Below, in pieces: positions 1-9,415 of a DNA stretch of 64,000 nucleotides. Under the pieces are notes generated by a model that ran no database searches, was not told the origin of the DNA, and saw only the letters and a list, made by a program, of their open reading frames with translations. The translations under genes and the position numbers were made by a program. Within the stretch, counting starts at the first letter, position 1; each line of letters begins with the position of its first letter. The DNA lies in assembly GCA_034190085.1 (NCBI GenBank), contig JAXHTS010000035.1:1-64000 (forward strand), in the 5' to 3' direction. Source of the stretch: Spirochaetota bacterium. GTDB lineage: Bacteria; Spirochaetota; UBA4802; JAFGDQ01.

Positions 1-672
1 GACATTTAAGAAGAGGCTTAAGGCCTTAGAGTCAAAGGCTGCTCAGGATGATTTAGTATTAACGGAGGCAAAATTAGTAGCTTTAGAGAAAGCCAAAAGG
101 GAAAAGGAGGCCTATGGAGAGCTAAAAACGGAACATCCTGGCTATTTAGGATCACAAGATACGTTTTATGTTGGGACAATGAAGGGTGTTGGCCGAATAT
201 ATCAACAGAGTTTTATTGATACTTATACAAAGGTTGCTTTTGCTAAACTCTACACTACTAAAACTGTTATTACAGCTGCGGATATTTTAAACGACAGAGT
301 GTTGCTATTTTTGAGGAGCAAGGGATTCCCCTTTTGAGGATATTATCAGATAGAGGGACTGAGTATTGTGGGAAAATGTAAAACCATGAATATCAGTTGT
401 ATTTAGCAGTTGAAAATATTGATCATTTTAAAACAAAAGCCAGAAGCCCTCAATCGAATGGCATTTGTTGTGAAAGATTTCATAAGACTGTGTTGAATGA
501 ATTTTATTGCGTTGCTTTTAGAAAAAAGATTTACAGAGATTTAGAGGAGTTACAAGAAGAGCTTGACGATTGGATAAAAGAATATAATGTTGAGAGGTCA
601 CATACTGGCAAGTATTGTTACGGAAAAACGCCCATGCAAACATTTCTAGATTCGAAGAATATTGCTCTATAA
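1..672 (+). pseudogene. IS481-family transposase, frameshifted and with an in-frame stop
   Basis: Reading from base 2, the frame encodes a helical linker and the start of an rve/DDE integrase core (YVGTMKGVGRIYQQSFIDTY), then stops at 335-337. Near 303-310 the coding sense moves to another frame (FEEQGIPLLRILSDRGTEYCG, residues from about 310 to 372). That frame meets a TAA at 379-381 and then continues to 672 with SPQSNGICCERFHKTVLNEF and KYCYGKTPMQTFL, the usual C-terminal part of the family. One frameshift plus one nonsense codon means no intact transposase can be made. The N-terminus is off the left edge. Confidence 0.85.
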
Positions 673-742
673 AAAATGTTGGATAATAAATTACAGACAA
701 CAAAAGAAAACGAGAGTGTCAGATTAAATGCTGGTTAGTACA
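1..742 (+). mobile_element. IS481-family insertion sequence, right-hand part, decayed
   Basis: The fragment holds most of a DDE transposase reading frame and the right end of the element; its left part lies outside the window. The coding part ends near 672, and about 70 bases of non-coding sequence follow, including a TGTCAGATTAA motif near 719 that is probably part of the terminal inverted repeat. The next gene (nadA) begins immediately after, on the other strand. A second, more decayed copy lies at 17192-17370. The family call rests on the integrase-core protein sequence; the exact right boundary is inferred. Confidence 0.75.
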
Positions 743-751
743 TGTTGCACC

Positions 752-1663
752 TCATTGATCCCTAAAGTCTAACATCTTATTTATGCTCTTGCCCGCTTCA
801 AAAATTATATCAGATGGTAACGTCACCTCATGTCTCATCTCCTCCAGTGACCACATAATCTTTTCTAGATTAGTAAGCTTCATATTTGGACAGATTGCCA
901 ACTCAGAGGCAGGATGAAATAGTTTCTGAGGATTTTCGCATTCCAGTCTATACAACATACCCACCTCTGTGCCGATGATAAACTCCTTGTATTGCGAATC
1001 CTTAACATATCGGCAAATTCCCTCAGTTGAAAGAACTTCATCAGCTAATTCAATAACCTCAGGTGTGCATTCAGGATGCACTAATACTCGCGCTTCGGGA
1101 TGCCGTTCTTTTTGTTTTTGTATATCCTGCGATAATATTTTTACATGTGTTGGGCAGTATCCATGCCAAATAATGAAATTGCGATCAACCTGTGTAGATA
1201 CGAAATTAGCTAAATATTTATCTGGTACAAAAATTATTTCTTCATCATTATTAAAAGCCTTATTTGTCATATTGACGGCATTTGCTGAAGTACAACAATA
1301 ATCGCATCTGGCCTTTACATCTGCGGTAGTGTTCACATAACATAGCACTTTTGCGCCAGGATGCTTCTCCTTTAATGATTGAAGTTGGTTCGCGGTGATC
1401 ATGTCTGCCATGGGACAACCTGCATCCTTATCCGGAATAAGGACAGTCTTGTGAGGAGAGAGTATTTTAGCAGTTTCAGCCATGAAATACACACCACAGA
1501 ATAGTATAACTTCCTTATCAGTCTCAGAAGCCTTGATACTTAAACCAAGAGAATCACCAATATAATCAGCAATATCATGAACTTCAGGAATTTGGTAATT
1601 ATGAGCCAGAATAACCGCATTTCTTTTTTTCTTTAATTCAATAATTTTTTCGATCAACTCCAT
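752..1663 (-). CDS. nadA: Quinolinate synthase NadA
   Basis: NadA condenses iminoaspartate with dihydroxyacetone phosphate to quinolinate, a step of de novo NAD synthesis in the cytoplasm, using one [4Fe-4S] cluster. The 303-residue product has the three expected cluster cysteines at 83 (AGCPMAD), 170 (GYCPTH) and 258 (AICPNM), spaced as in the short NadA type, and the early ILAHNYQ motif. It lacks the C-terminal extension of the E. coli form. It is the last gene of the Rrf2-cysK-nifS-nadA run, 66 bases after the desulfurase. No nadB or nadC is in the window. The start is the ATG just after a purine-rich stretch. Confidence 0.95.
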   Translation of the reverse strand: MELIEKIIELKKKRNAVILAHNYQIPEVHDIADYIGDSLGLSIKASETDKEVILFCGVYFMAETAKILSPHKTVLIPDKDAGCPMADMITANQLQSLKEKHPGAKVLCYVNTTADVKARCDYCCTSANAVNMTNKAFNNDEEIIFVPDKYLANFVSTQVDRNFIIWHGYCPTHVKILSQDIQKQKERHPEARVLVHPECTPEVIELADEVLSTEGICRYVKDSQYKEFIIGTEVGMLYRLECENPQKLFHPASELAICPNMKLTNLEKIMWSLEEMRHEVTLPSDIIFEAGKSINKMLDFRDQ

Positions 1664-1729
1664 GTTGTAACCTCTTCATTTAATGTCATATCATTATGAA
1701 TCCTCCACATTGTGAATGTCCAATATTTG

Positions 1730-2890
1730 CTACTTTGTATATAGCGGCGACATCGATCGCAGCCTTTCCACTATACCAGGCATAACCTCAAGAAGATAAT
1801 CAATATCCTTTTCCTCTGTCCATCTCCCTAAACTAAACCTTAAGGATCCATGAGCGAGTTCCGGAGGTAAACCTATTGCTAAGAGAACATGGGATGCCTC
1901 TAAACTTGATGAGGTGCAAGCAGAGCCTGTGGAACATGCGATCCCTTCCATATCCAGGTTTAGGATCATTGACTCTCCCTCAACATAGGATATAGTCATA
2001 TTGATATTATTGGGAAGTCGATTTACAGGATGCCCGTTTAACGAGGTGTCCTCGATTTTTTCAATGATTCCTTCTATAAGCTTATCTCTTAACATGGTTA
2101 ATCTTTCACCCTCTTCATGCATCTCATGGCTTGCCAACTCAACTGCTTTGCTAAAACCAATAATTCCAGGAAGATTTTCCGTTGAGGCTCTTCTCTTCCT
2201 CTCCTGATCACCCCCATGCAAAAAGGGTATGATTTTAGTGCCCTTTCTTAAATACATCGCACCAATCCCCTTGGGACCATAAAGTTTATGAGCGGAAGCG
2301 CTTAAAATATCGACGCCAAATTCATCAATATTTATTGGTAAATGTCCAAAGGTTTGAACAGTATCTGTATGTATATAAATTTTCCCTTCCCTGGCGATAC
2401 TGGCAATCTCCTTTATTGGCTGAATTGTCCCAATTTCATTATTGCCATGCATTATGGAAATTAGTATTGTGCTATCGGTTATTGAATTCTTTACATTATC
2501 AGGATCAACCAATCCGTTGCTATCAACAGGAAGCCAAGTAATTCTAAATCCATCTTTTTCAAGATGCTTACATGTCTCGGTTATGGAATGGTGCTCAATC
2601 TGAGAGGTTATTATGTGATTTCCCTTGCCCCTGTTTGCATAGGCTATCCCCTTTAATGCAAAATTGTTGCTCTCTGTTCCGCCGCTGGTAAAAATAATCT
2701 CTGATATATCAGCTCCTATAAAGGAAGCTATCCCCTCTCTCGATTCCTCAACCGACCTGCGTGCTTCCTGACCATATGAATATAGCGATGAGGGATTGCC
2801 AAATATTTCAGTATAATATGGTTTCATCGCCTTCACTACCTCTGGAGCAGTAGGAGTAGTAGCCGCATAATCAAGGTATATTTGTCTCAT
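1730..2890 (-). CDS. nifS: Cysteine desulfurase (NifS/IscS class)
   Basis: This PLP enzyme takes sulfur from cysteine for Fe-S cluster and other thio-cofactor assembly. The 386-residue protein starts with YLDYAATTP, has the EHH motif at 99-101, the PLP lysine K202 (SAHKLYGPKG) and the persulfide cysteine C325 in CSTGSACTSSS, in a loop of the length typical of class I NifS/IscS. It lies between cysK and nadA in one strand run. No iscU-type scaffold follows, so it may mainly serve NadA and general clusters; that link is inferred from position. An IscS name would be equally defensible. Confidence 0.93.
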   Translation of the reverse strand: MRQIYLDYAATTPTAPEVVKAMKPYYTEIFGNPSSLYSYGQEARRSVEESREGIASFIGADISEIIFTSGGTESNNFALKGIAYANRGKGNHIITSQIEHHSITETCKHLEKDGFRITWLPVDSNGLVDPDNVKNSITDSTILISIMHGNNEIGTIQPIKEIASIAREGKIYIHTDTVQTFGHLPINIDEFGVDILSASAHKLYGPKGIGAMYLRKGTKIIPFLHGGDQERKRRASTENLPGIIGFSKAVELASHEMHEEGERLTMLRDKLIEGIIEKIEDTSLNGHPVNRLPNNINMTISYVEGESMILNLDMEGIACSTGSACTSSSLEASHVLLAIGLPPELAHGSLRFSLGRWTEEKDIDYLLEVMPGIVERLRSMSPLYTK

Positions 2891-3037
2891 TCTTTCTCGC
2901 CTCCATTTATGATTACAACTTTATTCATGCAATATCAATTTCATTAACCCAATTACAAATATGTATATAATGTTTAAGAGACCATGATACAATTAAAGTA
3001 ATCATACCCTTAATTAATTCTGAATGATGAGTTCATA

Positions 3038-3958
3038 CTAATTGAATAATCCTGTAGATAGATATCTCTCTCCTGTGTCCGGAAAGACTACTACAATGAG
3101 TTTTCCCCTATTTTCAGCTCTTTTTCCTATCTTAATCGCTGCCCAGGCTGCTGCGCCTGAAGATATGCCCACAACCAAACCCTCATCACGTGCTAATCTC
3201 CTAGCAGTCTGAAGAGCATCTTCATTAGTCACTTGTATCACCTCATCCACAAGATTCATTTTTAATACCTTTGGCACAAATCCAGCGCCAATGCCCTGAA
3301 TCTTATGTGGTCCTGGCGTGCCTCCTGAAAGCACTGGAGAATCTTTCGGTTCAACAGCAATTGTTTTAACTTCTGGTTTTCTCTCCTTAATAATCTCTGT
3401 TATACCGGTGATTGTCCCCCCTGTGCCTACCCCACAAACAACAATGTCCACTTTCCCATCTGTATCTCTCCATATCTCTTCAGAGGTAGTATTACGGTGA
3501 ATTTCGGGATTAGCAGGATTTTCAAATTGCTGGAGGATTAAATATCTTGAGTCACTTTTTACCAATTCATCAGCCTTCATTATCGCGCCCTTCATCCCTT
3601 CACTTCCTGGGGTTAATACTAAATCAGCTCCTAAAGCCTTGAGCAGGCTTCTCCTCTCAAGACTCATTGTATCTGGCATAATGAGAACTAATTTGTACCC
3701 CCTGGCAGCACAAACGAAAGCCAAGGCAATGCCAGTATTCCCACTCGTCGGTTCAAGGATTATTGTGTCTTTATTAATGCTCCCCCTCTTCTCAGCAGCA
3801 TCAATCATGTTTACCCCAATTCTGTCCTTTACGCTTGAAAGCGGGTTGAATGATTCCAACTTTGCAACAATTGAAGCACCAATTCCTTTAGTTATCCTGT
3901 TCAGCCTAACAAGGGGTGTATCCCCTATCAATTTTGTAACATCCTCTGCTATTCTCAT
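3038..3958 (-). CDS. cysK: Cysteine synthase (O-acetylserine sulfhydrylase)
   Basis: A PLP enzyme that makes cysteine from O-acetylserine and sulfide. The 306-residue product has the PLP lysine K44 in NPLSSVKDR, the substrate loop [12 protein letters not shown] and the phosphate-binding GTGGTITG, all in CysK order and at normal length. It starts 22 bases after the Rrf2 gene and is followed by the desulfurase, so cysteine made here could feed the desulfurase. In Gram-positive bacteria a CysK-Rrf2 (CymR) complex controls cysteine genes; whether that occurs here is unknown. A cystathionine beta-synthase-like role cannot be fully excluded. Confidence 0.93.
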   Translation of the reverse strand: MRIAEDVTKLIGDTPLVRLNRITKGIGASIVAKLESFNPLSSVKDRIGVNMIDAAEKRGSINKDTIILEPTSGNTGIALAFVCAARGYKLVLIMPDTMSLERRSLLKALGADLVLTPGSEGMKGAIMKADELVKSDSRYLILQQFENPANPEIHRNTTSEEIWRDTDGKVDIVVCGVGTGGTITGITEIIKERKPEVKTIAVEPKDSPVLSGGTPGPHKIQGIGAGFVPKVLKMNLVDEVIQVTNEDALQTARRLARDEGLVVGISSGAAAWAAIKIGKRAENRGKLIVVVFPDTGERYLSTGLFN

Positions 3959-3980
3959 ATATCAAATACCTCTGATGTTT

Positions 3981-4427
3981 CTAAATATTATACATTATTG
4001 GCTGAGATTTCAGCTTTTCTTTATGACGCTGAAGCATATTCTGAAGTGTGATAGACTCCATAACATCCATCATCTTCTCACTCACCTCACTCCATATATC
4101 ACGTGTGATGCAGATAGAAGATCTGGAGCATATCTCAGGTGTGATGACACATTCAGAAATGCAATGATTGCCCTCTAAGGCTCTTATTACTTCCCCAAGA
4201 GTTATTTCAGATGGAGATTTGTTTAGCATATATCCGCCGTGTGCTCCACGACTAGAGTTTATCAAATTTGCAACCTTTAATGGAGGAATAAGATGCCCCA
4301 AATACTTCTCAGAGATATCCTGTCGTTTAGCAATATCCTTTAGAAAGATAGGTCCTTCATTAATATAGAGAGCAAGATCCAACATCAACCTCAATCCATA
4401 CCTGCCCTTAGTAGAGATTTTCATCAT
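3981..4427 (-). CDS. Rrf2-family transcriptional regulator (IscR/CymR-like)
   Basis: The protein starts MMKISTKGRYGLRLMLDLAL, the canonical N-terminus of Rrf2 regulators, with a winged helix over about residues 25-65 (KDIAKRQDISEKYLGHLI). Four cysteines follow in the spacing C-x3-C-x6-C-x5-C (SECV...ICSRSSICI), where IscR-type proteins bind a cluster. I prefer the ATG at 4427 because a GGGAGG lies 10 bases upstream; the open frame extends to 4445 with a TTG inside that site. As first gene before cysK, nifS and nadA it probably controls sulfur and Fe-S supply; this is inference. Cluster binding rather than CymR-like behaviour is suggested only by the cysteines. Confidence 0.88.
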   Translation of the reverse strand: MMKISTKGRYGLRLMLDLALYINEGPIFLKDIAKRQDISEKYLGHLIPPLKVANLINSSRGAHGGYMLNKSPSEITLGEVIRALEGNHCISECVITPEICSRSSICITRDIWSEVSEKMMDVMESITLQNMLQRHKEKLKSQPIMYNI

Positions 4428-4481
4428 TATGATTGATCCTCCCAATAAGCTTTTACTCTTTACGAGTGCTTTTCATTTTAT

Positions 4482-4668
4482 TCATACACTTAATCTATCT
4501 CTTTCGGTAATAATTCCAACAAGATTTCCCTTCTTGTCCGTTATATCCATAACCAATAATGCTCTAATCTTGTGCAGGTTTAGTAATTGAAAAGTTTCAT
4601 CTACTGATGCGTCAATGTGTATTGTGATAACACCTCACTTTTGATTGAAGAATTTTCTTCATATTCAT
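4482..4668 (-). pseudogene. CBS-domain protein remnant, frameshifted
   Basis: On the minus strand an ATG at 4668 opens MNMKKILQSKVR, like the start of small CBS-pair proteins. Shifting frame near 4635 gives VITIHIDASVDETFQLL and then GNLVGIITERDRLSV before a stop at 4482-4484. That is about one CBS motif, whereas functional proteins carry two. The frameshift and early stop indicate a dead gene fragment upstream of the Rrf2 gene. CBS pairs bind adenosyl ligands; no function is expected here. Confidence 0.6.
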
Positions 4669-5136
4669 AATATTCACATCCTAATTGATAATTCTATAAA
4701 GAACTTTTTGTTATAAACAGAGCCATTCAGTAAATATAGATTTAAAGCGATTCCATTTAAAGTTATTAATGCAATATATTACCACTAATGTAATTAAATA
4801 ACTAGAAATAATTTGTCAACAAAAAAATCATTATTAATATTTTTTTAAAATGAAATTAGAATGAGGATTTATAGTAAAAGCAATGTGAAGCCTGTTCGCT
4901 AATCAGCTATATTCAGGATTAATTTTGATTAGCATAGATATTTGAGATATAAAGGTTATTTTAATATGAAAAAACACATGCATTTTCCCTTCAAGAATAT
5001 GAAACAGGATTATCTTTAAATTTAGTAAGAGTTGATTCTCATAGATTTATTTTCTATATGAAATATCAAAAGACTTGACAATATCACTGACAATAAATTT
5101 ATATTCAATCATATAAAGTATTTAAGGTATCCTCAA
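4669..5136. other. AT-rich intergenic region upstream of tatC
   Basis: About 470 bases of very AT-rich sequence between the CBS remnant and tatC. Apart from the likely promoter near 5075-5104 I see no gene, RNA or clear repeat. Confidence 0.5.
5075..5104 (+). promoter_or_regulatory. Probable sigma70-type promoter for tatC
   Basis: TTGACA at 5075-5080 is followed after 17-18 bases by TTTATA/TTATAT (5098-5104). The tatC start lies about 33 bases downstream, giving a short leader. In such AT-rich sequence chance matches are common, so this is tentative. Confidence 0.4.
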
Positions 5137-6207
5137 TTGGCCAAGAATAAAGAACCCACCTCCAAAAAATCAGAACAGAAAAGCGAAAAGACCGACAAAT
5201 CTTCAGTAGTTAAGAAAAAGAAGAAAACCACTCCCGAGACAACTAACTCTAGTAACACTACTCACAAGAAAGATAAACGTATTGATAAGAGTAAGGCGAG
5301 TAAAAAGGCAACTATTCCCCAAAAGGGCGATAAAAAAAATACCACTCAAAAGAAGATGAAAGCAATGGCTAAAAAGGATTCATCAAAAGGGTTCATCTCA
5401 ATACATAAAGAGAAGGAGGATAAATCGAGGGAACTTGAGGTCGCTGATGAGATGTCGCAAAAGGCACTTGAGAGAGGGGATGTGCCCATGAGTGTGGTTG
5501 GGCATCTTGATGAATTCAGATCAAGGCTAATTATTACCTTGTCTGCCATAATAATCATTACCTTGGGTAGCTTTTTCCTGTCTGAGCAGATACTTGAGAT
5601 TATTAATAGACCCTTTCTGGCAACTGGTCTCAAGCTAAATGTTTTCAATCTAACTGAAGGATTTATATTACGACTCAAGGCTTCACTCATCGCAGCCGTG
5701 CTCATCAGCCTTCCGCTCATTATTTATGAATTGTGGAAATACATTCAGCCAGCCATAAATACCGACGATAGAAAATTTATATTTGGTTCAATATTAGGAT
5801 CAATACTACTCTTTTACTTAGGAGTTGCCTTTACATATCTACTCACTCTGCCATTTGCAATTAAGATGCTTATAAGTTTTACTCCGGAGGTGATGGCTAA
5901 TACCATTGGAGCGAGCAAGTATCTTAATTTTGTGCTGCTCTTCAGTCTTGGGATGGGACTAACGTTTCAGTTGCCCATTTTAGTAATGATCCTATCAAAA
6001 ATTGGAATAATAACTCCCGCCTTGCTGATTAGGCAGAGGAAATACGCTGTTGTTCTATCCTGGATAGGCGCTGCTATGATTACCCCTCCTGATGTACTCA
6101 CCCAGATGATGCTGGCAATCCCTGTAATGTTGTTGTATGAAATCTCCATTATCATTTCCAAAATAGTAGTAAAGACGAAAAAGAAAAAAGATTTCAATAG
6201 TAGTTAA
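5137..6207 (+). CDS. tatC: Twin-arginine translocase subunit TatC with long lysine-rich N-terminal extension
   Basis: TatC is the polytopic receptor of the Tat pathway, exporting folded proteins with RR signal peptides. The conserved core begins near residue 120 (MSVVGHLDEFRSRL) and has six predicted membrane spans to about residue 345, ending in a short lysine-rich tail. Residues 1-115 are unusual: a low-complexity, Lys/Ser/Thr-rich stretch with no membrane segment. The frame opens at a TTG (5137) just after a plausible promoter; internal ATGs near residue 74, 111 or 119 could be the true start, and the last would give a normal-size TatC. No tatA or tatB is next to it. pgk follows after 88 bases. 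Confidence 0.9.
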   Translation: MAKNKEPTSKKSEQKSEKTDKSSVVKKKKKTTPETTNSSNTTHKKDKRIDKSKASKKATIPQKGDKKNTTQKKMKAMAKKDSSKGFISIHKEKEDKSRELEVADEMSQKALERGDVPMSVVGHLDEFRSRLIITLSAIIIITLGSFFLSEQILEIINRPFLATGLKLNVFNLTEGFILRLKASLIAAVLISLPLIIYELWKYIQPAINTDDRKFIFGSILGSILLFYLGVAFTYLLTLPFAIKMLISFTPEVMANTIGASKYLNFVLLFSLGMGLTFQLPILVMILSKIGIITPALLIRQRKYAVVLSWIGAAMITPPDVLTQMMLAIPVMLLYEISIIISKIVVKTKKKKDFNSS

Positions 6208-6295
6208 CAAAACTCTTGACTATGTTAATATTGATAGCATATAGTAATATCAGATTACTTAAGTAAATTTATGAAGGTAGTATGGGGGTATTGCT

Positions 6296-7477
6296 ATGAC
6301 CATTAAATATATCGATGAAATAAATCTTAATGAAAAGAGGGTTCTGATAAGGGTTGATTATAATGTTCCCTATGATAATGAAATGAAGATTACAGATGAC
6401 ACTAGGATCACTGCCACTCTACCTACAATTAAATATTGTTTGGAGAAACGCTCAAGTATAATCCTTATCTCCCATTTGGGCAGGCCTAAGGGTAAAGTGG
6501 TTCCAGAGTTAAGCTTAAGACCAGTTGCAGAGAGGTTATCTGAACTTCTTGGAAAGGAAGTGAAATTCATTGATAAACCATTAGGTAATGAGGTTAAAGA
6601 AACAATCTTAAGTTTGCCCAAAGGAGAGGTGGCGCTTCTGGAGAATATTAGATTCTATCCAGAAGAAGAAAAAAATGAAGAAAATTTTGGTAAGAGGTTA
6701 GCTGAGCTTGGGGATGTTTATATCAATGATGCTTTTGCTACGGCTCATAGAGGACATGCATCTAATGAAGCGATTACCAGACATATAAGCGAATGTGCTG
6801 CCGGTTTTCTATTGAAGGATGAGATTGAGTATTTTAAAAGGGCGATCACAACCCCTGAAAGACCTCTCATAGCTCTAATAGGTGGGGCCAAGGTGTCATC
6901 CAAACTCAATATTTTACAAAACATACTTAAGAAGGTCGACACTCTTATAATTGGCGGAGGGATGGTTTTTACATTCCTTAAAGCAAAGGGTAATGAGGTT
7001 GGCAAATCGCTGCTTGAAGAAGATCTAATTGTGTCAGCGAAGGAGATGCTTGATGATAATTCAAAGGGAGTAGAGATATTATTACCTGTTGATGTTGTAG
7101 TTGCTCCCGCTTTTGAAAATGATGCTCCTCAAAAGGTTGTGGGGGTTAATGAAATTCCAAATAACATGATGGGTCTTGACATCGGCCCTGAATCGATTGA
7201 GTTGTTTATCAAAAAAATTAAAAATGCAAAAACTATTGTGTGGAACGGCCCAATGGGAGCGTTTGAAATGCCCTCATTTGCAAAGGGGACTAACGAGGTT
7301 GCTAAAGCGATAGCGGAATCCAATAGCTTAAGCATAATCGGAGGTGGAGATAGTGTTACAGCTGTAAATAAATCAGGGTTAGCTGACAAGATGTCATATA
7401 TATCCACCGGCGGCGGCGCGTTTCTTGAACTCCTTGGGGGTGACACGCTGCCTGCCTTTGCTGCGCTTGATAGATAG
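6296..7477 (+). CDS. pgk: Phosphoglycerate kinase
   Basis: This cytoplasmic glycolytic enzyme moves phosphate from 1,3-bisphosphoglycerate to ADP. The 393-residue protein has the N-terminal substrate motif RVDYNVP, the HLGRPKG loop, WNGPMGAFE, and the nucleotide-binding GGGDSVTAV and STGGGAFLELLGG at the C-terminus. Length is standard. It starts at an ATG after GTATGGGGGTATTGCT, a fair ribosome site. The stop is only three bases before a GH13 glycosidase gene, so the two are probably cotranscribed. No gap or tpiA is adjacent. Confidence 0.96.
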   Translation: MTIKYIDEINLNEKRVLIRVDYNVPYDNEMKITDDTRITATLPTIKYCLEKRSSIILISHLGRPKGKVVPELSLRPVAERLSELLGKEVKFIDKPLGNEVKETILSLPKGEVALLENIRFYPEEEKNEENFGKRLAELGDVYINDAFATAHRGHASNEAITRHISECAAGFLLKDEIEYFKRAITTPERPLIALIGGAKVSSKLNILQNILKKVDTLIIGGGMVFTFLKAKGNEVGKSLLEEDLIVSAKEMLDDNSKGVEILLPVDVVVAPAFENDAPQKVVGVNEIPNNMMGLDIGPESIELFIKKIKNAKTIVWNGPMGAFEMPSFAKGTNEVAKAIAESNSLSIIGGGDSVTAVNKSGLADKMSYISTGGGAFLELLGGDTLPAFAALDR

Positions 7478-7480
7478 GCC

Positions 7481-8695
7481 ATGTCGGGAATCGAATATGT
7501 GTGGCCTAAGTGGTTTAGGAAAGCCATAGTCTATCAGATACTGATTGATAGATTTGCTGGGTACAGATCAACAGACTGGAGTAAGCCTGAATTTATTGGA
7601 GGAAATATTCCTGCAATAACTGAGAAACTCGATTACTTGAAAGAACTGGGAGTAAATGCTATTTGGCTATCTCCCTTTTATGAGACAACCGCATACCATG
7701 GTTACCACATCACGGATTACATGAAAGTGGAGCCTCGTTTTGGCAATCTAAATGATATTAAGGAGTTTCTTCAGAGAGCACACCAATTTGACATTCGCAT
7801 AATTGCAGATTTTGTTCCAAATCACTGTTCAAACAAGCATCCATATTTTCAAGAAGCATTACATGATAAAAGCAGCAAATACTATGATTGGTTTATATTT
7901 AACAAATGGCCGGATGATTATCTTTGTTTTTTTAACTTTGGAGAGCTTCCTAAACTGAACCTTGACAATCCTGATACTAGAGATTATATCATCAATGCAG
8001 CTAAATACTGGCTCTCTATTGGATTTGATGGTTTTCGGATTGATCATGTTGTAGGTGTTAAACATTCCTTCTGGAGATATTTTAGGGAAAATATTAAGAG
8101 GGATTACCCTGACTCAGTTCTCATTGGTGAAGCCTGTTTAGATGGAGTTCGGATTGATAATTTTAATTCAATCAACATTAGAAAAAAAATCATGAGATGG
8201 ATTTTTGGCATATCCCAGGATAGCCTTCAAAGAGAATATTATGGCGAGTTAGACGGAATATTAGATTTTAAATTTCAGGATCTAATCAAGACTCATATCG
8301 CACATGCCCCCTCATGTTATGATGCAAAGACGCTTCAAGAAAAAATAGAAATGCATTGTTCTCATTATCCAAAATGTTATTATCTTGCGATTTTTTTGGA
8401 TAATCATGACATGAACCGCTTCTTGTTCGAATGCGCAAATGACAAAGAAAAGCTAAAATCCGCTGCAAGGGTGCAGTTCAAATTGAATCAACCCATCATA
8501 ATCTATTACGGTACTGAGGTTGGAATGACGCATAATAGCTCAGTTCAAGAACAGAAACCGCATGCTGATATTGAAGCAAGGCAACCGATGATATGGAAGA
8601 ATCAAGACCTCGAACTTTTTGAGTTTTATAAAAAATTGATCAGAGACAAGAAGAAAATCTCTGAAGCGATTGTTAATAAATTTAGCACTTTATAA
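7481..8695 (+). CDS. GH13 alpha-amylase-family glycosidase
   Basis: The 404-residue protein is a GH13 (beta/alpha)8 barrel acting on alpha-glucans. Motif I is DFVPNH (110-115). The catalytic nucleophile is D188 in GFDGFRIDHV, the acid/base E217 in LIGEAC, and the transition-state aspartate D310 in FLDNHD. The barrel is complete, but only a short tail follows it, so the usual C-terminal beta domain is small or missing. There is no signal peptide, so it probably acts inside the cell on glycogen, maltodextrin or trehalose-type substrates; specificity cannot be read from sequence alone. Coupled tightly to pgk. Confidence 0.88.
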   Translation: MSGIEYVWPKWFRKAIVYQILIDRFAGYRSTDWSKPEFIGGNIPAITEKLDYLKELGVNAIWLSPFYETTAYHGYHITDYMKVEPRFGNLNDIKEFLQRAHQFDIRIIADFVPNHCSNKHPYFQEALHDKSSKYYDWFIFNKWPDDYLCFFNFGELPKLNLDNPDTRDYIINAAKYWLSIGFDGFRIDHVVGVKHSFWRYFRENIKRDYPDSVLIGEACLDGVRIDNFNSINIRKKIMRWIFGISQDSLQREYYGELDGILDFKFQDLIKTHIAHAPSCYDAKTLQEKIEMHCSHYPKCYYLAIFLDNHDMNRFLFECANDKEKLKSAARVQFKLNQPIIIYYGTEVGMTHNSSVQEQKPHADIEARQPMIWKNQDLELFEFYKKLIRDKKKISEAIVNKFSTL

Positions 8696-8757
8696 CTAAT
8701 AGAGCTTAGCCAAGGATTGTCATCTCTATATCATTATACTATAGAATTTGTCATCAA

Positions 8758-9348
8758 ATGCGCTTTCCAGAAATATTATTTCGTTTGCCTGAGTGGGTTG
8801 AAGGGATTTTGCCAGATCCTGATCACACCTTTCCCACAGTGACTGATCGCATGCGTTTCGTCATTACCCTTTCACGTCTCAATATTGAACATGCTACAGG
8901 TGGTCCCTTTGGGGCCGGAATTTTTGATATGAATACAAATAGATTGCTCGCACCTGGCATAAATATTGTGACTCAATCCAACTGTTCTGTGGCTCATGCA
9001 GAGATAATGGCAATAATGATTGCGCAAAACATGATAGGTCACTATGATCTAGGCTATGAAGGATTGCGCTCATTCGAGCTAGTAACGAGCACAGAGCCTT
9101 GCGCAATGTGCCTTGGCGCAGTATGTTGGTCCGGCATCCGTCTGCTTGTGTGCGGCGCAAGGGAAGTGGATGCTCGAAATATCGGTTTTGATGAAGGGCC
9201 CAAGATATCCAATTGGACGCATTCTCTCAAGGATCGTGGAATAATAGTGCTGCAGGATATTTGCCGTTATGAGGCATCCGCTGTTCTCAATCAGTATCTT
9301 AAGAGTGGAGGCATCATCTACAATAGCCGTCAAGGAAACGTTAAGTAA
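8758..9348 (+). CDS. Cytidine-deaminase-fold zinc deaminase (guanine deaminase/TadA-like)
   Basis: The 196-residue protein carries the zinc and catalytic motif of the CDA fold: H80-A-E82 (VAHAEIMAIM) and P-C115-A-M-C118 (STEPCAMCLGAV). Spacing fits nucleobase or tRNA adenosine deaminases. The N-terminal extension and the GGPFGAGIFD segment look closer to guanine-deaminase-type enzymes than to tRNA-specific TadA, but I cannot decide the substrate. It stands alone, 62 bases after the GH13 gene and before the repeat-rich island. The start is the ATG at 8758; the leader is poor in ribosome-site sequence. Confidence 0.8.
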   Translation: MRFPEILFRLPEWVEGILPDPDHTFPTVTDRMRFVITLSRLNIEHATGGPFGAGIFDMNTNRLLAPGINIVTQSNCSVAHAEIMAIMIAQNMIGHYDLGYEGLRSFELVTSTEPCAMCLGAVCWSGIRLLVCGAREVDARNIGFDEGPKISNWTHSLKDRGIIVLQDICRYEASAVLNQYLKSGGIIYNSRQGNVK

Positions 9349-9415
9349 CTTCTATTCACAATATGCTATATTTAGTACCTTAACAGTAATATTTGTGTTT
9401 TTTAGCAAGACTTTT

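Noticed and set aside
518-703. Open frame on the minus strand within the left-edge IS
   Set aside because: It is antisense to the transposase C-terminus, and the same antisense pattern reappears in the second IS copy, which explains its apparent conservation.
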